Shown here piece by piece: positions 42,629-50,613 of a DNA stretch of 64,000 nucleotides (positions within the stretch are counted from its first letter, which is position 1; every line of letters starts with the position of its first letter). Origin of the DNA: [Scytonema hofmanni] UTEX 2349 (lineage in GTDB: Bacteria > Cyanobacteriota > Cyanobacteriia > Cyanobacteriales > Nostocaceae); assembly GCF_000582685.1 (NCBI RefSeq), contig NZ_KK073769.1, positions 781,744-845,743 on the forward strand, read 5' to 3'. The notes under the pieces were generated by a model. It had not been told where the DNA came from. It was given only the letters and a program-made list of their open reading frames with translations, and did no database searches. The translations under genes were made by a program, and so were the position numbers.

Positions 42629-44008
42629 TTACACATCTGTAATTAACCTAGCCTTTCTCAAGAAAAATTGCAGTACCGTTTCTTCGCGGGAAATGATATC
42701 AACTCTACCTTCCATTCCCAATTGAATGTGACACAGATTTTTGCCTTTACCTAAAACCAGACTTTCCGGTTCAATAGTCACCTGATAAAAAGCACCTGGG
42801 ACAGCCGCTTTCGGACTACTATTAGGATGAGAAGTAGATCCATTTGTGCCATTTGTTGGGGGAGTCATGGCATCTGGAGAAATCGCCTCGACCTTACCAT
42901 TGAGAGTGCCATAATCCGGGTAGGGACAAGCACTAACCCGCATTTGGACTTGTTGACCAATTTTGAGCTTACTTTTATCTTCAGATGCCACTACTGCCTT
43001 GACAATCTGCTTTGCATAACTGGGGACAATTTGCAAGACTTCCTCCCCAGGACGCACAGTTTGACCGGGGTTACGCAAGTTTATCTGAGAAATGATACCA
43101 TCCGCAGTAGCAGTAATAGTGGTGTGATTAAGTTCAATTTCCACTTGCTTTAGTTCGCTGGTATCACGCTCTAACTGTTTTTCTACTTCAATCCGTTGCT
43201 TGATAATTCCTTGCAGTTCTTTATCTAAAGCTGCTTTATTACTTTCACCTGCGGCTTTTTCTTGGGCTATCCGCTCAGTAGCAATTTTTACTTCTGCATA
43301 ACTGGGATTTAAGGCTGCTTTCGCACGTTGCTTTTTCGCGATCGCTGCATATACAGCTTGTTCTTGCTGTTTTGTAGCTAACTGTGCTTCCTCTAATTTA
43401 TCCCTAGACAATGCTTCCGCTAAACTCTCATATCGCTTTTGCTTTAACTTCGCTGCATTCAAAGCTGCCCTAGCAGAATGGAGATTAGCTTGAGCTTCTT
43501 GGAATTCAGCCACAGTGGTAATTTTTTTATCCTCATATTGCCGCAAGCGATCGCTTAATTGAGCCTCGCTAGCAGTGATAATCCGGTTAATTTTAGCAGT
43601 TTCGGCGCGGATTTGACTGTTAAAAATTTGAAATTGAGCGTTGATTTGCACTAGCTGCAACTTAGCTTGCTGAATATTGGTTTGCAGTTGGCTTTTTTTA
43701 GTTTGTAAGCGGGAGTCGTCAATGAGAGCGATCGCATCTCCGGTTTTGACAACTTGATTTTCTTTAACATAAATCTGCATAACTTGACCTTCAGTTGCTG
43801 CCTGCACAATTCGCAATTCCCCAGACGGACGGACAACTGCCTGCCCTTTCACAGTCACCTTATATTTAGTGACTGTAGCGACGGGAATCGCGAGTCCCAA
43901 AACGCAGAGAATAAAAAGTCCACCAAAGGTAATCCAACGACTAATCGGTGGGAGAAATTCATCTGTTTGAATTGGGCGTAAAAAGTCTGTGTTGTGAACG
44001 TTAACCAT
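42629..44008 (-). CDS. HlyD-family adaptor of peptide exporter
   Basis: 459 residues from MVNVHNTDFLRPIQTDEFLP; the ATG at 44044 overlaps the exporter stop and adds 12 residues. One N-terminal membrane segment (about 25-47, GLFILCVLGLAIPVATVT), a lipoyl-like half motif (AATEGQVMQIYVKENQVVKT), long coiled coils (about 95-290) and a beta-barrel region (ITATADGIISQINLRNPGQT). Membrane fusion proteins of this type link a C39-peptidase exporter to export across the envelope. The gene lies 33 bases after the exporter gene, so it is very likely co-transcribed. Confidence 0.92.
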   Translation of the reverse strand: MVNVHNTDFLRPIQTDEFLPPISRWITFGGLFILCVLGLAIPVATVTKYKVTVKGQAVVRPSGELRIVQAATEGQVMQIYVKENQVVKTGDAIALIDDSRLQTKKSQLQTNIQQAKLQLVQINAQFQIFNSQIRAETAKINRIITASEAQLSDRLRQYEDKKITTVAEFQEAQANLHSARAALNAAKLKQKRYESLAEALSRDKLEEAQLATKQQEQAVYAAIAKKQRAKAALNPSYAEVKIATERIAQEKAAGESNKAALDKELQGIIKQRIEVEKQLERDTSELKQVEIELNHTTITATADGIISQINLRNPGQTVRPGEEVLQIVPSYAKQIVKAVVASEDKSKLKIGQQVQMRVSACPYPDYGTLNGKVEAISPDAMTPPTNGTNGSTSHPNSSPKAAVPGAFYQVTIEPESLVLGKGKNLCHIQLGMEGRVDIISREETVLQFFLRKARLITDV

Positions 44009-44040
44009 AGTTAGACACTTCAAAATTGAAAAATAATCGC

Positions 44041-46227
44041 TCATGTAGAGACGCGATAAATCGCGTGTGAAAGACTCAAAATCACATCATCCAAAAAGTC
44101 TAAATGCTCTCCAGTAACTTGCCGCAAATCTTCTGGTGTACCTTGAATTTTTAACCGTCCTTGTTCTAAAAATATAATCCAATCTGCACGCTGGATCACT
44201 CTAGGACGATGACTAATCAAAATAGTAGTTTTCCCCCGGCGATGCTCTAAAAGCCTATCTAATATTTGTGCTTCACTCACTGGATCAAGTGCGCTGGTAG
44301 ACTCATCTAAAATCAGGATGGGTGGGTCAGTAACTATAGCTCTAGCTATAGCTAATCGTTGCTTTTGTCCACCAGAAAGATTAGCTCCAAATTCTCCTAA
44401 GACAGTTTGATATTTATCAGGTAGTTCGCTGATAAATTCGTCAGCGCCAGTAATTTGACAGGCGATAATAATGTCTCTAAAACTAATGTGAGGATAACTA
44501 AATTGGAAATTATCCAGAATAGACCGACTCCAAAAATGAGCTTCTTGTGGTATTAAAGCCACCTGTTGCCGCAAACATTCCAAAGATATATCTTGCTGAT
44601 TATAACAACCATAGCGAATATTTCCTGATTGAATTGTATATAAACCAGGAATCAATTTTGCTAGGGTACTTTTACCACAGCCAGATTTACCAATTAGAGC
44701 AATTACTTGACCGCCAGGAATAGTTACAGAAAAATCTTGCAGTAAATCAACTCTACCTGTGTGGTGAAAATTAATTTCCGTGCAGATAATATCTGCATTA
44801 GCAGGAATTTCTACCCACTGCTTTTTCACATCATTTTCATCTTCTGGGGTAGCATCAATAACTTCTGTCAGACGTTGAATAACTATTTGGGAAGTGATAA
44901 ACTCATCGACTAAATCGATGGCAGAACTCAAAAATCCGAGAAAATTGCCACTCATGCCGTTATAGGCAATTAATTGTCCAATTGTTAAGGTGCGATTAAT
45001 TACTAAATAGCTACCAATCCAGAGAATACCAATATTAATAAATGTCGAAAGAATACTTGTAATAGTGCTGCTGTAAAGTCCTAGCTGCATGGTACTCCAG
45101 CCCAAGTTAGCCAGACGACCGAAATTTCCTTGATATTCTTCCCAGGCTTGGGGTGTAGCTTGGGTAGTTTTTAAGACTTGTACCCCGCGAAATGTTTCTA
45201 CCAAAAAGCCTTGGTTTTCTGTACCAGAAACAATCATATTGCGGGTTTTTTGGCGCAGTGCTGGTAAGAAAAGTAAGTTAACAGCCGTAATTATGAGAAA
45301 TGCAACTATAGAAGCTAGAGTTAACTCCCAAGTGTAAAAGAGCATAAAGCCCAAAGAGACTACAGCAATAAAAAATTGACTGGGTAATCCGAGGACAATT
45401 TGGGAAACTAAGTTATTGATAGCGTGAACATCAGAAATGCGGCTGACTACCTCCCCACTGCGTCGCCCTTCAAAATAAGATAGGGGTAAATGCAAGAGTT
45501 TGCGCCCGTATTCTAGAATTAATCCTAATTGCAATCTTTGACTGAAATGACCGATTAAATGCGATTGTACTAAACTAATGGCGCTTCTAATTAAATTCAG
45601 GGTGATTACGCCAATAGCAACGGTGGTTAATAGTTGAGTATCTCCCCGCACTAGGACATCATCGGTGAGTAATTGCATCATGAAGGGAGATGCAAGGGAA
45701 AGCAGCCCAATAGCGATGTTGAGAGAAATAGCTTGGGCTAAAATAAACCTATAAGGATAAACCCGTTGCAGGTAACGTCCAAAACCGCCAATTTTATCTG
45801 ATTCTTGTTGATAAAAGCGGCTTTCATCGGGAAGGAGTAGCAGCATCACCCCATTATTCCAACCTTTAATTAACTCCTCGTGAGTTAGGTAACGGATACC
45901 AACACCGGGATCAGCTATTACATATTTTTTCCCTTTCTGACCGTATAATACTACCCAGTGGTAGCCTTTCCAGTGAATAATCGCAGGTAAAGGAGTTTGA
46001 TCTAATTGGTTGATGAGTTGGGGAGTGGCTTTAACTTGCCGGCTATGGAATCCCAGAGCTTCTGCACCGCGTCTTAATCCCAATAGAGTAGTTCCTCTCG
46101 CCCCAGTACCAACAGCTTCCCGCACTCGGTTAAGGGTAAATGTGCGTCCGTAATGTTTGGCGATCGTGGCTAAAGTGGCTGCACCACAATCTTCTTCACT
46201 GTGTTGAAGGACAATTTTGTATTTCAT
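44041..46227 (-). CDS. C39 peptidase-containing ABC exporter (PCAT)
   Basis: 728 residues. Residues 1-130 are a C39 cysteine protease: Cys14 in QHSEEDCGAATLATIAKHYG, His90 in KGYHWVVLYG and Asp106 in VIADPG. Six membrane segments follow (about 155-440), then an ATPase domain: Walker A LIGKSGCGKSTLAKLIPG, signature LSGGQKQRLAIARAI, Walker B ILILDESTSALD and the H-loop ISHR. Such exporters cut precursors after a Gly-Gly leader and pump the mature peptide out. Two Gly-Gly precursors lie just upstream on the same strand. The last eight codons are supplied by a GTAGAGACG hairpin repeat (44045..44066), an in-frame replacement of the native C-terminus. Confidence 0.95.
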   Translation of the reverse strand: MKYKIVLQHSEEDCGAATLATIAKHYGRTFTLNRVREAVGTGARGTTLLGLRRGAEALGFHSRQVKATPQLINQLDQTPLPAIIHWKGYHWVVLYGQKGKKYVIADPGVGIRYLTHEELIKGWNNGVMLLLLPDESRFYQQESDKIGGFGRYLQRVYPYRFILAQAISLNIAIGLLSLASPFMMQLLTDDVLVRGDTQLLTTVAIGVITLNLIRSAISLVQSHLIGHFSQRLQLGLILEYGRKLLHLPLSYFEGRRSGEVVSRISDVHAINNLVSQIVLGLPSQFFIAVVSLGFMLFYTWELTLASIVAFLIITAVNLLFLPALRQKTRNMIVSGTENQGFLVETFRGVQVLKTTQATPQAWEEYQGNFGRLANLGWSTMQLGLYSSTITSILSTFINIGILWIGSYLVINRTLTIGQLIAYNGMSGNFLGFLSSAIDLVDEFITSQIVIQRLTEVIDATPEDENDVKKQWVEIPANADIICTEINFHHTGRVDLLQDFSVTIPGGQVIALIGKSGCGKSTLAKLIPGLYTIQSGNIRYGCYNQQDISLECLRQQVALIPQEAHFWSRSILDNFQFSYPHISFRDIIIACQITGADEFISELPDKYQTVLGEFGANLSGGQKQRLAIARAIVTDPPILILDESTSALDPVSEAQILDRLLEHRRGKTTILISHRPRVIQRADWIIFLEQGRLKIQGTPEDLRQVTGEHLDFLDDVILSLSHAIYRVST
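44045..44066. repeat. GTAGAGACG hairpin at exporter 3' end
   Basis: GTAGAGACGCGATAAATCGC forms the 3' end of the exporter gene, encoding HAIYRVST and ending just before its stop codon. Confidence 0.8.
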
Positions 46228-46384
46228 TTCTAAGGGTAATCTTTGGAGAGAAAATACAGTGAAAGAAATTGACTATATTGAATGAGGATTTACGCAGAAA
46301 ATTTTTATTTGCCGTAGAAAAAAGAGGTTAAGGGCGATCGCAATCATTTAACTCTTTAGGGCAGGTTTAGCAAATCAGTTATTA

Positions 46385-46612
46385 CTAATATTGTCCTAGG
46401 TCAAATGCAAAATAAGCCTGCGGAACAGCCATGTTACCTTGTTTTTTTGGTGGCTGATCATCGGGATTTTCATTTGGGTCTATTGGTATATCATTGCCTG
46501 ATTGACCACCAGAAATTATTTCTGCCGCTTGTTCATCAATTTCTTCTACCAAAGCAATTTTTTCTAAAATGCTTTGGTTGTTTAGCAAGGTTTGTTCAAT
46601 GGTAATAGCCAT
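46385..46612 (-). CDS. double-glycine precursor peptide 1
   Basis: 75 residues. The 36-residue leader begins MAITIEQTLLNNQSIL and ends LVEEIDEQAAEIISGG, a Gly-Gly cleavage site for C39 peptidases. The predicted 39-residue core is acidic, Pro/Asn-rich (GNDIPIDPNENPDDQPPKKQ) with a hydrophobic tail (PQAYFAFDLGQY); it has no Cys, so no disulfide or lanthionine ring. The ribosome binding site AGGAGAAA precedes the ATG. It lies 157 bases upstream of the exporter gene. The leader is identical to that of precursor 2 at 30 of 36 positions. The core resembles no bacteriocin I know; activity is unknown. Confidence 0.88.
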   Translation of the reverse strand: MAITIEQTLLNNQSILEKIALVEEIDEQAAEIISGGQSGNDIPIDPNENPDDQPPKKQGNMAVPQAYFAFDLGQY

Positions 46613-46647
46613 TTAAGTTTCTCCTGAAATTTAGTCTAGTTCATTGG

Positions 46648-46753
46648 CAATACTTGCTGGTTAAGCTCAAAAAATGAAATTATGCACGTTGGTTTTTGTT
46701 GGGTTTCCTCACAATAAGCCCAACCTACAAAAATTCTTAACCGAGCAGTATTG
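46648..46753. mobile_element. MITE family A, degraded copy 3
   Basis: A 106-bp copy with ends CAATACTTGCTGGTTAAGCT and TTAACCGAGCAGTATTG and an internal deletion. The flanks are AGTTCATTGG (46638..46647) and AGTTCATTAG (46754..46763), a 10-bp duplication with one change. It lies 35 bases upstream of the start of precursor 1. Confidence 0.8.
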
Positions 46754-46903
46754 AGTTCATTAGTAGTCAATTCAACCGTTCTTGAGAATGCAGAGGTTAA
46801 CAAGCGCGAAAATATGTAACCCATTAGGACAGATGAAGCCGGGGAAACTGGGTTACTCCTACGACTGACTCCTCACAAAAAAACTTTTTTTGACAACCCT
46901 AAA

Positions 46904-46921
46904 TAATCTGACTTTTCAGAT
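46904..46921 (-). terminator. hairpin after precursor 2
   Basis: AATCTGAAAAGTCAGATT on the minus strand followed by ATTTAGG, starting seven bases after the stop of precursor 2; a second inverted run (AAAAAAAGTTTTTTT) lies 30 bases on. A partial terminator here would set the ratio of precursor 2 to downstream genes. Confidence 0.55.
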
Positions 46922-46928
46922 TACATTA

Positions 46929-47297
46929 CTAGACCTGATAGAGATTAATATCATCGGTACTACTAGTTTTGTAATCGGCTAGAAATGCATATGCTTTACC
47001 ATCTTCCAGGTTATACCCTCTTGGTCCTATCTTGTTGTCTCGAATATCTCTATCAAATCTAATTTTTCCACCCAGATTGGTGCTACAGTCCTGTTCTTGA
47101 CCGGGTTGTATTACAGCTTCTACACCATCCACTGTGTAATAAATCGGCTGCTGTGTTCCATTTATAATCTTAAAGCTCTCAATATTGCCACCGCCAGAAA
47201 TTATTTCCGCAGCTTGTTCGTCAATTTCTTCAACCAAAGCAAAATATTGTAAGATACTTTGATTGTTTAACAAGGCTTTTTCTACTGTAATAGCCAT
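46929..47297 (-). CDS. double-glycine precursor peptide 2
   Basis: 122 residues from MAITVEKALLNNQSIL; an ATG at 47339 is in frame but lies before the AGGAGAAA ribosome binding site, so it is rejected. The leader ends LVEEIDEQAAEIISGG (Gly36). The 86-residue core is unlike that of precursor 1: IKSF-like start ESFKIINGTQQPIYYTVDGV, then VIQPGQEQDCSTNLGG and KAYAFLADYKTSS. It contains one Cys and looks like a small beta-rich folded protein, larger than most bacteriocins. It is the first gene of the precursor-precursor-exporter-HlyD run. Function unknown. Confidence 0.87.
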   Translation of the reverse strand: MAITVEKALLNNQSILQYFALVEEIDEQAAEIISGGGNIESFKIINGTQQPIYYTVDGVEAVIQPGQEQDCSTNLGGKIRFDRDIRDNKIGPRGYNLEDGKAYAFLADYKTSSTDDINLYQV

Positions 47298-47340
47298 TTG
47301 ACTTTCTCCTGAAATTTGGTGTAGTTGATTGGTAGTCAAT

Positions 47341-47484
47341 CAATACGGTTCGGTTAAGCTAAAAAAACAAAAATTTGTAGGTTGGGTTGAGGAACGAAAC
47401 CCAACATTTCCAAGGCTTTGTTGGGTTTCACTTCGTTCAACCCAACCTACAATTTCTACAATTTCCCTTAACCGAACCGTATTG
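47341..47484. mobile_element. MITE family A, copy 2
   Basis: 144 bp, ends CAATACGGTTCGGTTAAG and its complement, flanked by a perfect 10-bp repeat GGTAGTCAAT (47331..47340 and 47485..47494). It is nearly identical to copy 1 but in the opposite orientation. It lies 43 bases upstream of the start of precursor 2. Confidence 0.92.
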
Positions 47485-47494
47485 GGTAGTCAAT

Positions 47495-48424
47495 TCAGGA
47501 CGCAGAGATTAAGAAGCGCGAAAATATATCAACCATTAAATTAGCTATTGGCTTAATATTTTCTTCTTATTCATTGAATTGAAAAAAATTTGATGATTCT
47601 GAAAGCGTCTATTCGCTTTCGTATACCTGATAAATCATCAATTAGTGGTAAATCGCTAAAATTTTTCACAGTCATAAGTAAAAAATTATTAGCCACAACT
47701 TAGAACCAATAATGCTTATCACAAATGGATTTAATCGCATAGAAAGCTTTGTATTTTCATCACTTCAATAACTACAAGCATGGTTAAACATAGCTTATGT
47801 AGTTTGAATATTTACAGTGATAAAAACCAATATTGCAAATTTTATAGCAACAGGAATTACGCTAGATATTGAGCAACGCATACAGCTAAGGCGTTGCTGA
47901 TAGATAATAATGTAAATCTTACATATCAGACTTTTATGTTGGGCATCGTATAAGAGTAGCTGTATCCCTACAATAGTCGTTCTCGCAGATTCAACGCAAA
48001 GATAATGGAAAACAATAACAGCTAATTTTTTAGTAGAAGGCTGTTTTTGGAGAAAATACGATTAAATTTCCTCTTTTATTCATGTTATCACAAAAATTAT
48101 TTCCAAAGAAAGATGACGCAATTTTTATTTTTTCTTAAGAAGTCTATGGAAGACCAGAATAAAAAAAACCCTCAAATATCAAGTTAAATAACAAAGATAG
48201 CGGGTAGTATTGTCATTTCTTTGACAAGTAGCTAGGTACGAAGTAACCGAGCTATGTAAAATGTAAAAAGTCCGAAACCCTTGCGAATTGCTTGTCCGCG
48301 ACACGCTGCGCGATCGGTTCAGACAGAAATATAGTTATGTTTATTTACACCCACCTACTTAGTTAGAGAATTAAACTTATCCGCCGTGATATTATCGTGC
48401 TTTAACTATTAGAGAAGAAATTAT
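47495..48424. other. AT-rich intergenic region upstream of the precursor genes
   Basis: About 930 bases with no gene recognised. The first 60 bases (CAGGACGCAGAGATTAAG, then AAGCGCGAAAATATATCA) are paralogous to the region upstream of precursor 1 (46765..46826, with AAGCGCGAAAATATGTAACC), so each precursor gene appears to carry its own duplicated promoter region. The remainder contains a repeat scrap at 48296..48315 (CGCGACACGCTGCGCGATCG). Confidence 0.6.
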
Positions 48425-48829
48425 ATGGTGCGGCTGATTTTGACAGCAATTTTGCTGTTGCTATTGACAGCATGTGGTAATGGATTTTTGCCAACTAGCC
48501 AATTAGTGCAAAAAGCGATCGCAATTCAACTTGAGCAAACCCAAGAGCAACTTGAGGGACAGCTAAATCTCGATTTTCGCGGTTTTGAAATCAATCGACT
48601 TAAAATTACTCAGGAAAAATCCCTAACGATTCAAAATTTACTAGCTTATCGCATTCGCGGAACTTACAATCTCGTGTTCAAACTACCAGAACGAAAGTTA
48701 ACGCAACCTCAAAAACCTTTTGAAGTTTATTTACAACTTCAAAGAGAAGGCAAAACTTGGCGATTGCTGCTTCCGCAAAAGGGTAGCAAGGATTCTCAAC
48801 CATCTTGGCGGAGTTATCTCATTCTGTAA
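48425..48829 (+). CDS. small lipoprotein of unknown function
   Basis: 134 residues. The N-terminus is a lipoprotein signal: LILTAILLLLLTAC with Cys17 followed by GNG. The mature part has a helix (SQLVQKAIAIQLEQTQEQLE) and beta-rich segments (GTYNLVFKLPERKLTQPQKP). The pattern is that of a conserved cyanobacterial lipoprotein; no named domain is recognised. It is presumably anchored in the periplasmic face of the inner or outer membrane. It stands alone. Confidence 0.75.
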   Translation: MVRLILTAILLLLLTACGNGFLPTSQLVQKAIAIQLEQTQEQLEGQLNLDFRGFEINRLKITQEKSLTIQNLLAYRIRGTYNLVFKLPERKLTQPQKPFEVYLQLQREGKTWRLLLPQKGSKDSQPSWRSYLIL

Positions 48830-48987
48830 GGTTGTATTTATTTATAGCGATTCCCACATTTATGAGGTACAAAATATTGAATTAACCGCAGATGAAGATA
48901 GATAAACGCCGATGGACGCAGATAAATTTGTACCTCAACAGACTAGGAAACGCTATATCAAATTATGACCGAAGAATCACATATATT

Positions 48988-49016
48988 GTAAAGACGTTCC
49001 GGCGGAACGTCTCTAC
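48988..49016. repeat. GTAGAGACG-family hairpin
   Basis: GTAAAGACGTTCC with GGAACGTCTCTAC, loop GGC, between the lipoprotein gene and the convergent amidase gene. Confidence 0.7.
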
Positions 49017-49027
49017 CACGGTTGCAC

Positions 49028-50380
49028 TCATAAGAGTCCGGCTGATTCATACAATCGTTTGAGCATCGCTGTAATTTTGGTGCCATATTGTAAATCTGCT
49101 GACCAACGTCCTGATAATTTATCTATTGTTGGTGCAACACCGCGAGTCACAAAACGAAATCGAGGATCTACTATTTCATTAACTAAAGGTTCTAGACTGG
49201 CGTAAGCTTTTAAATGTTGGATCTGCGCTCGTACTCCAGTTCTAGCACTATCAAACTTTGCCGCTTCTAAACTACCACCAATTGTCCCTAAACCTGCAAA
49301 GTTATTTTGCTCGCGTTTTACATCGCCACCAAAGCGTAAAAATCCCGTTTCTAAACACATTTGACAAAAGGCGATGTCATAGTTTACCCCTTCTACAGTG
49401 GCTTCTTCTCGATAAAGTTTCGGCAAGTCGGGGAACTGTGCTAAAGCGCTTTCGTTGTTGTTTTTCAGGAATAATTGTAACTGCACTTCTGAGGTATAAC
49501 CACGCGCCATAATTTGGTCAATTTGATTAGGATTAATTACCAAATTGGAGCGTAAAGAAATAGTGCGACTGGTACTGTCCCAACTAATGGAAACGTTAAA
49601 ATCTCGCAATTCGACTGCTTTGACATAAACAACTTTACGATAGGTAATACGACGCACATTAGGTGCTTTTGATAAATCGATTCGCAAGCGATCTACTAAA
49701 TCAATGGGGATGTATGCATTCCCATTAATTAGTATTCCTTTTTCGGAGTAATTTTGACCGTTAATTTTGATGTTAATTGGCGGATAATTTGGATCTGGGG
49801 TAGGAGCAGAACCAGGATCAATTGTACGACTCCAAGATGCAAGTCCATCGGCGATTCCTAAGGCAAAGTCGCGACGCCGATTTTGTAATAAAGCGCGATC
49901 GTCTGGACTGCTGAGAAAGCCAACTTGCATTATCATTGATGCGATCGCCGTTTGCCGACAAAATGCCAAACTACCCAATCCACTGTCTGTATCTGGTTTG
50001 ACTCCCCGATTTGGTAGTTGGGGTACGCGACGCAATAACCCCACCAGCACCAATTCGGCGTTACTTCTACGCTCATCGTTGTTGGCAATGTAGAATACAC
50101 TAGCCCCACGCACAGAAGGGTTGCTGGCAGCATCAGCATGAATTTCTAAGGCAACATCGCGATCGCGTGCGCGAGAATTGATCCAGTTGATAGTTTGCGC
50201 TGCGCTTAAGTCATCCGGAACCGCTAAAACTTCAACAGATCGCGATCGCAATTCTGTCACAATCAAATCTCGCAGCAATATCATCTCCCTAGCTTCGGTT
50301 GTACCACCGGCGATTGAACCGGGATCGATTCGTGTTGATTCTTTGCCTCCGTGAGCCGCCGAAATAAAAATACGTCCCAT
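49028..50380 (-). CDS. N-acetylmuramoyl-L-alanine amidase with C-terminal glucosaminidase-like domain
   Basis: 450 residues. Residues 1-190 are an AmiC-type amidase (Amidase_3): zinc ligands are expected in ISAAHGGKES, the Glu of GGTTEAREM and EIHADAA, with MQVGFLSSPDDRALL near the end. Residues about 195-285 resemble a copper-amine-oxidase-N-like fold (ILINGNAYIPIDLVDRLRID). Residues about 290-450 look like a glucosaminidase/lysozyme domain (AFCQMCLETGFLRFGGDVK, then NNFAGLGTIGG and GVRAQIQHLKAYA). It would cleave both peptide and glycan parts of peptidoglycan. No signal peptide is visible, which is odd for a wall enzyme; the ATG chosen (MGRIFISAAHGG) already starts the amidase fold. Confidence 0.85.
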   Translation of the reverse strand: MGRIFISAAHGGKESTRIDPGSIAGGTTEAREMILLRDLIVTELRSRSVEVLAVPDDLSAAQTINWINSRARDRDVALEIHADAASNPSVRGASVFYIANNDERRSNAELVLVGLLRRVPQLPNRGVKPDTDSGLGSLAFCRQTAIASMIMQVGFLSSPDDRALLQNRRRDFALGIADGLASWSRTIDPGSAPTPDPNYPPINIKINGQNYSEKGILINGNAYIPIDLVDRLRIDLSKAPNVRRITYRKVVYVKAVELRDFNVSISWDSTSRTISLRSNLVINPNQIDQIMARGYTSEVQLQLFLKNNNESALAQFPDLPKLYREEATVEGVNYDIAFCQMCLETGFLRFGGDVKREQNNFAGLGTIGGSLEAAKFDSARTGVRAQIQHLKAYASLEPLVNEIVDPRFRFVTRGVAPTIDKLSGRWSADLQYGTKITAMLKRLYESAGLL

Positions 50381-50466
50381 CTTCAGTATTTCCTCTGAGA
50401 AAATTAAGCATTAGTGATTCTATACATCTTTCTTGGTTTTGCAGCAAGAATATAATAGCGATCGGG

Positions 50467-50609
50467 AGTTAGTTGTTAGTTGTTGGTTGTTAGTTGATGG
50501 TTGACAATTGACGCTTAACAGTTATCTACTGCGAACATTGTACAGACGCGATTAATCGCGTCTCTACGCTCCCACGAACATTGTACAGACGCGATTAATC
50601 GCGTCTCTC
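50467..50609. repeat. GTTAGTTGTTGG repeats and two tandem hairpins before dnaG
   Basis: GTTAGTTGTTAGTTGTTGG-type short repeats are followed by two copies (50533..50567 and 50576..50609) of GAACATTGTACAGACGCGAT continuing as a GACGCGATTAATCGCGTC palindrome. The second ends four bases before the dnaG ATG, so the hairpin lies over the normal ribosome binding site position. Confidence 0.85.
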
Positions 50610-50613
50610 CAAA

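Noticed and set aside
46862..46900. ACTCCTCACA followed by an A/T hairpin, recalling the cyanobacterial small RNA Yfr1
   Set aside because: The ten-base core alone is short, the flanking stems of Yfr1 are absent, and the genomic neighbours differ.
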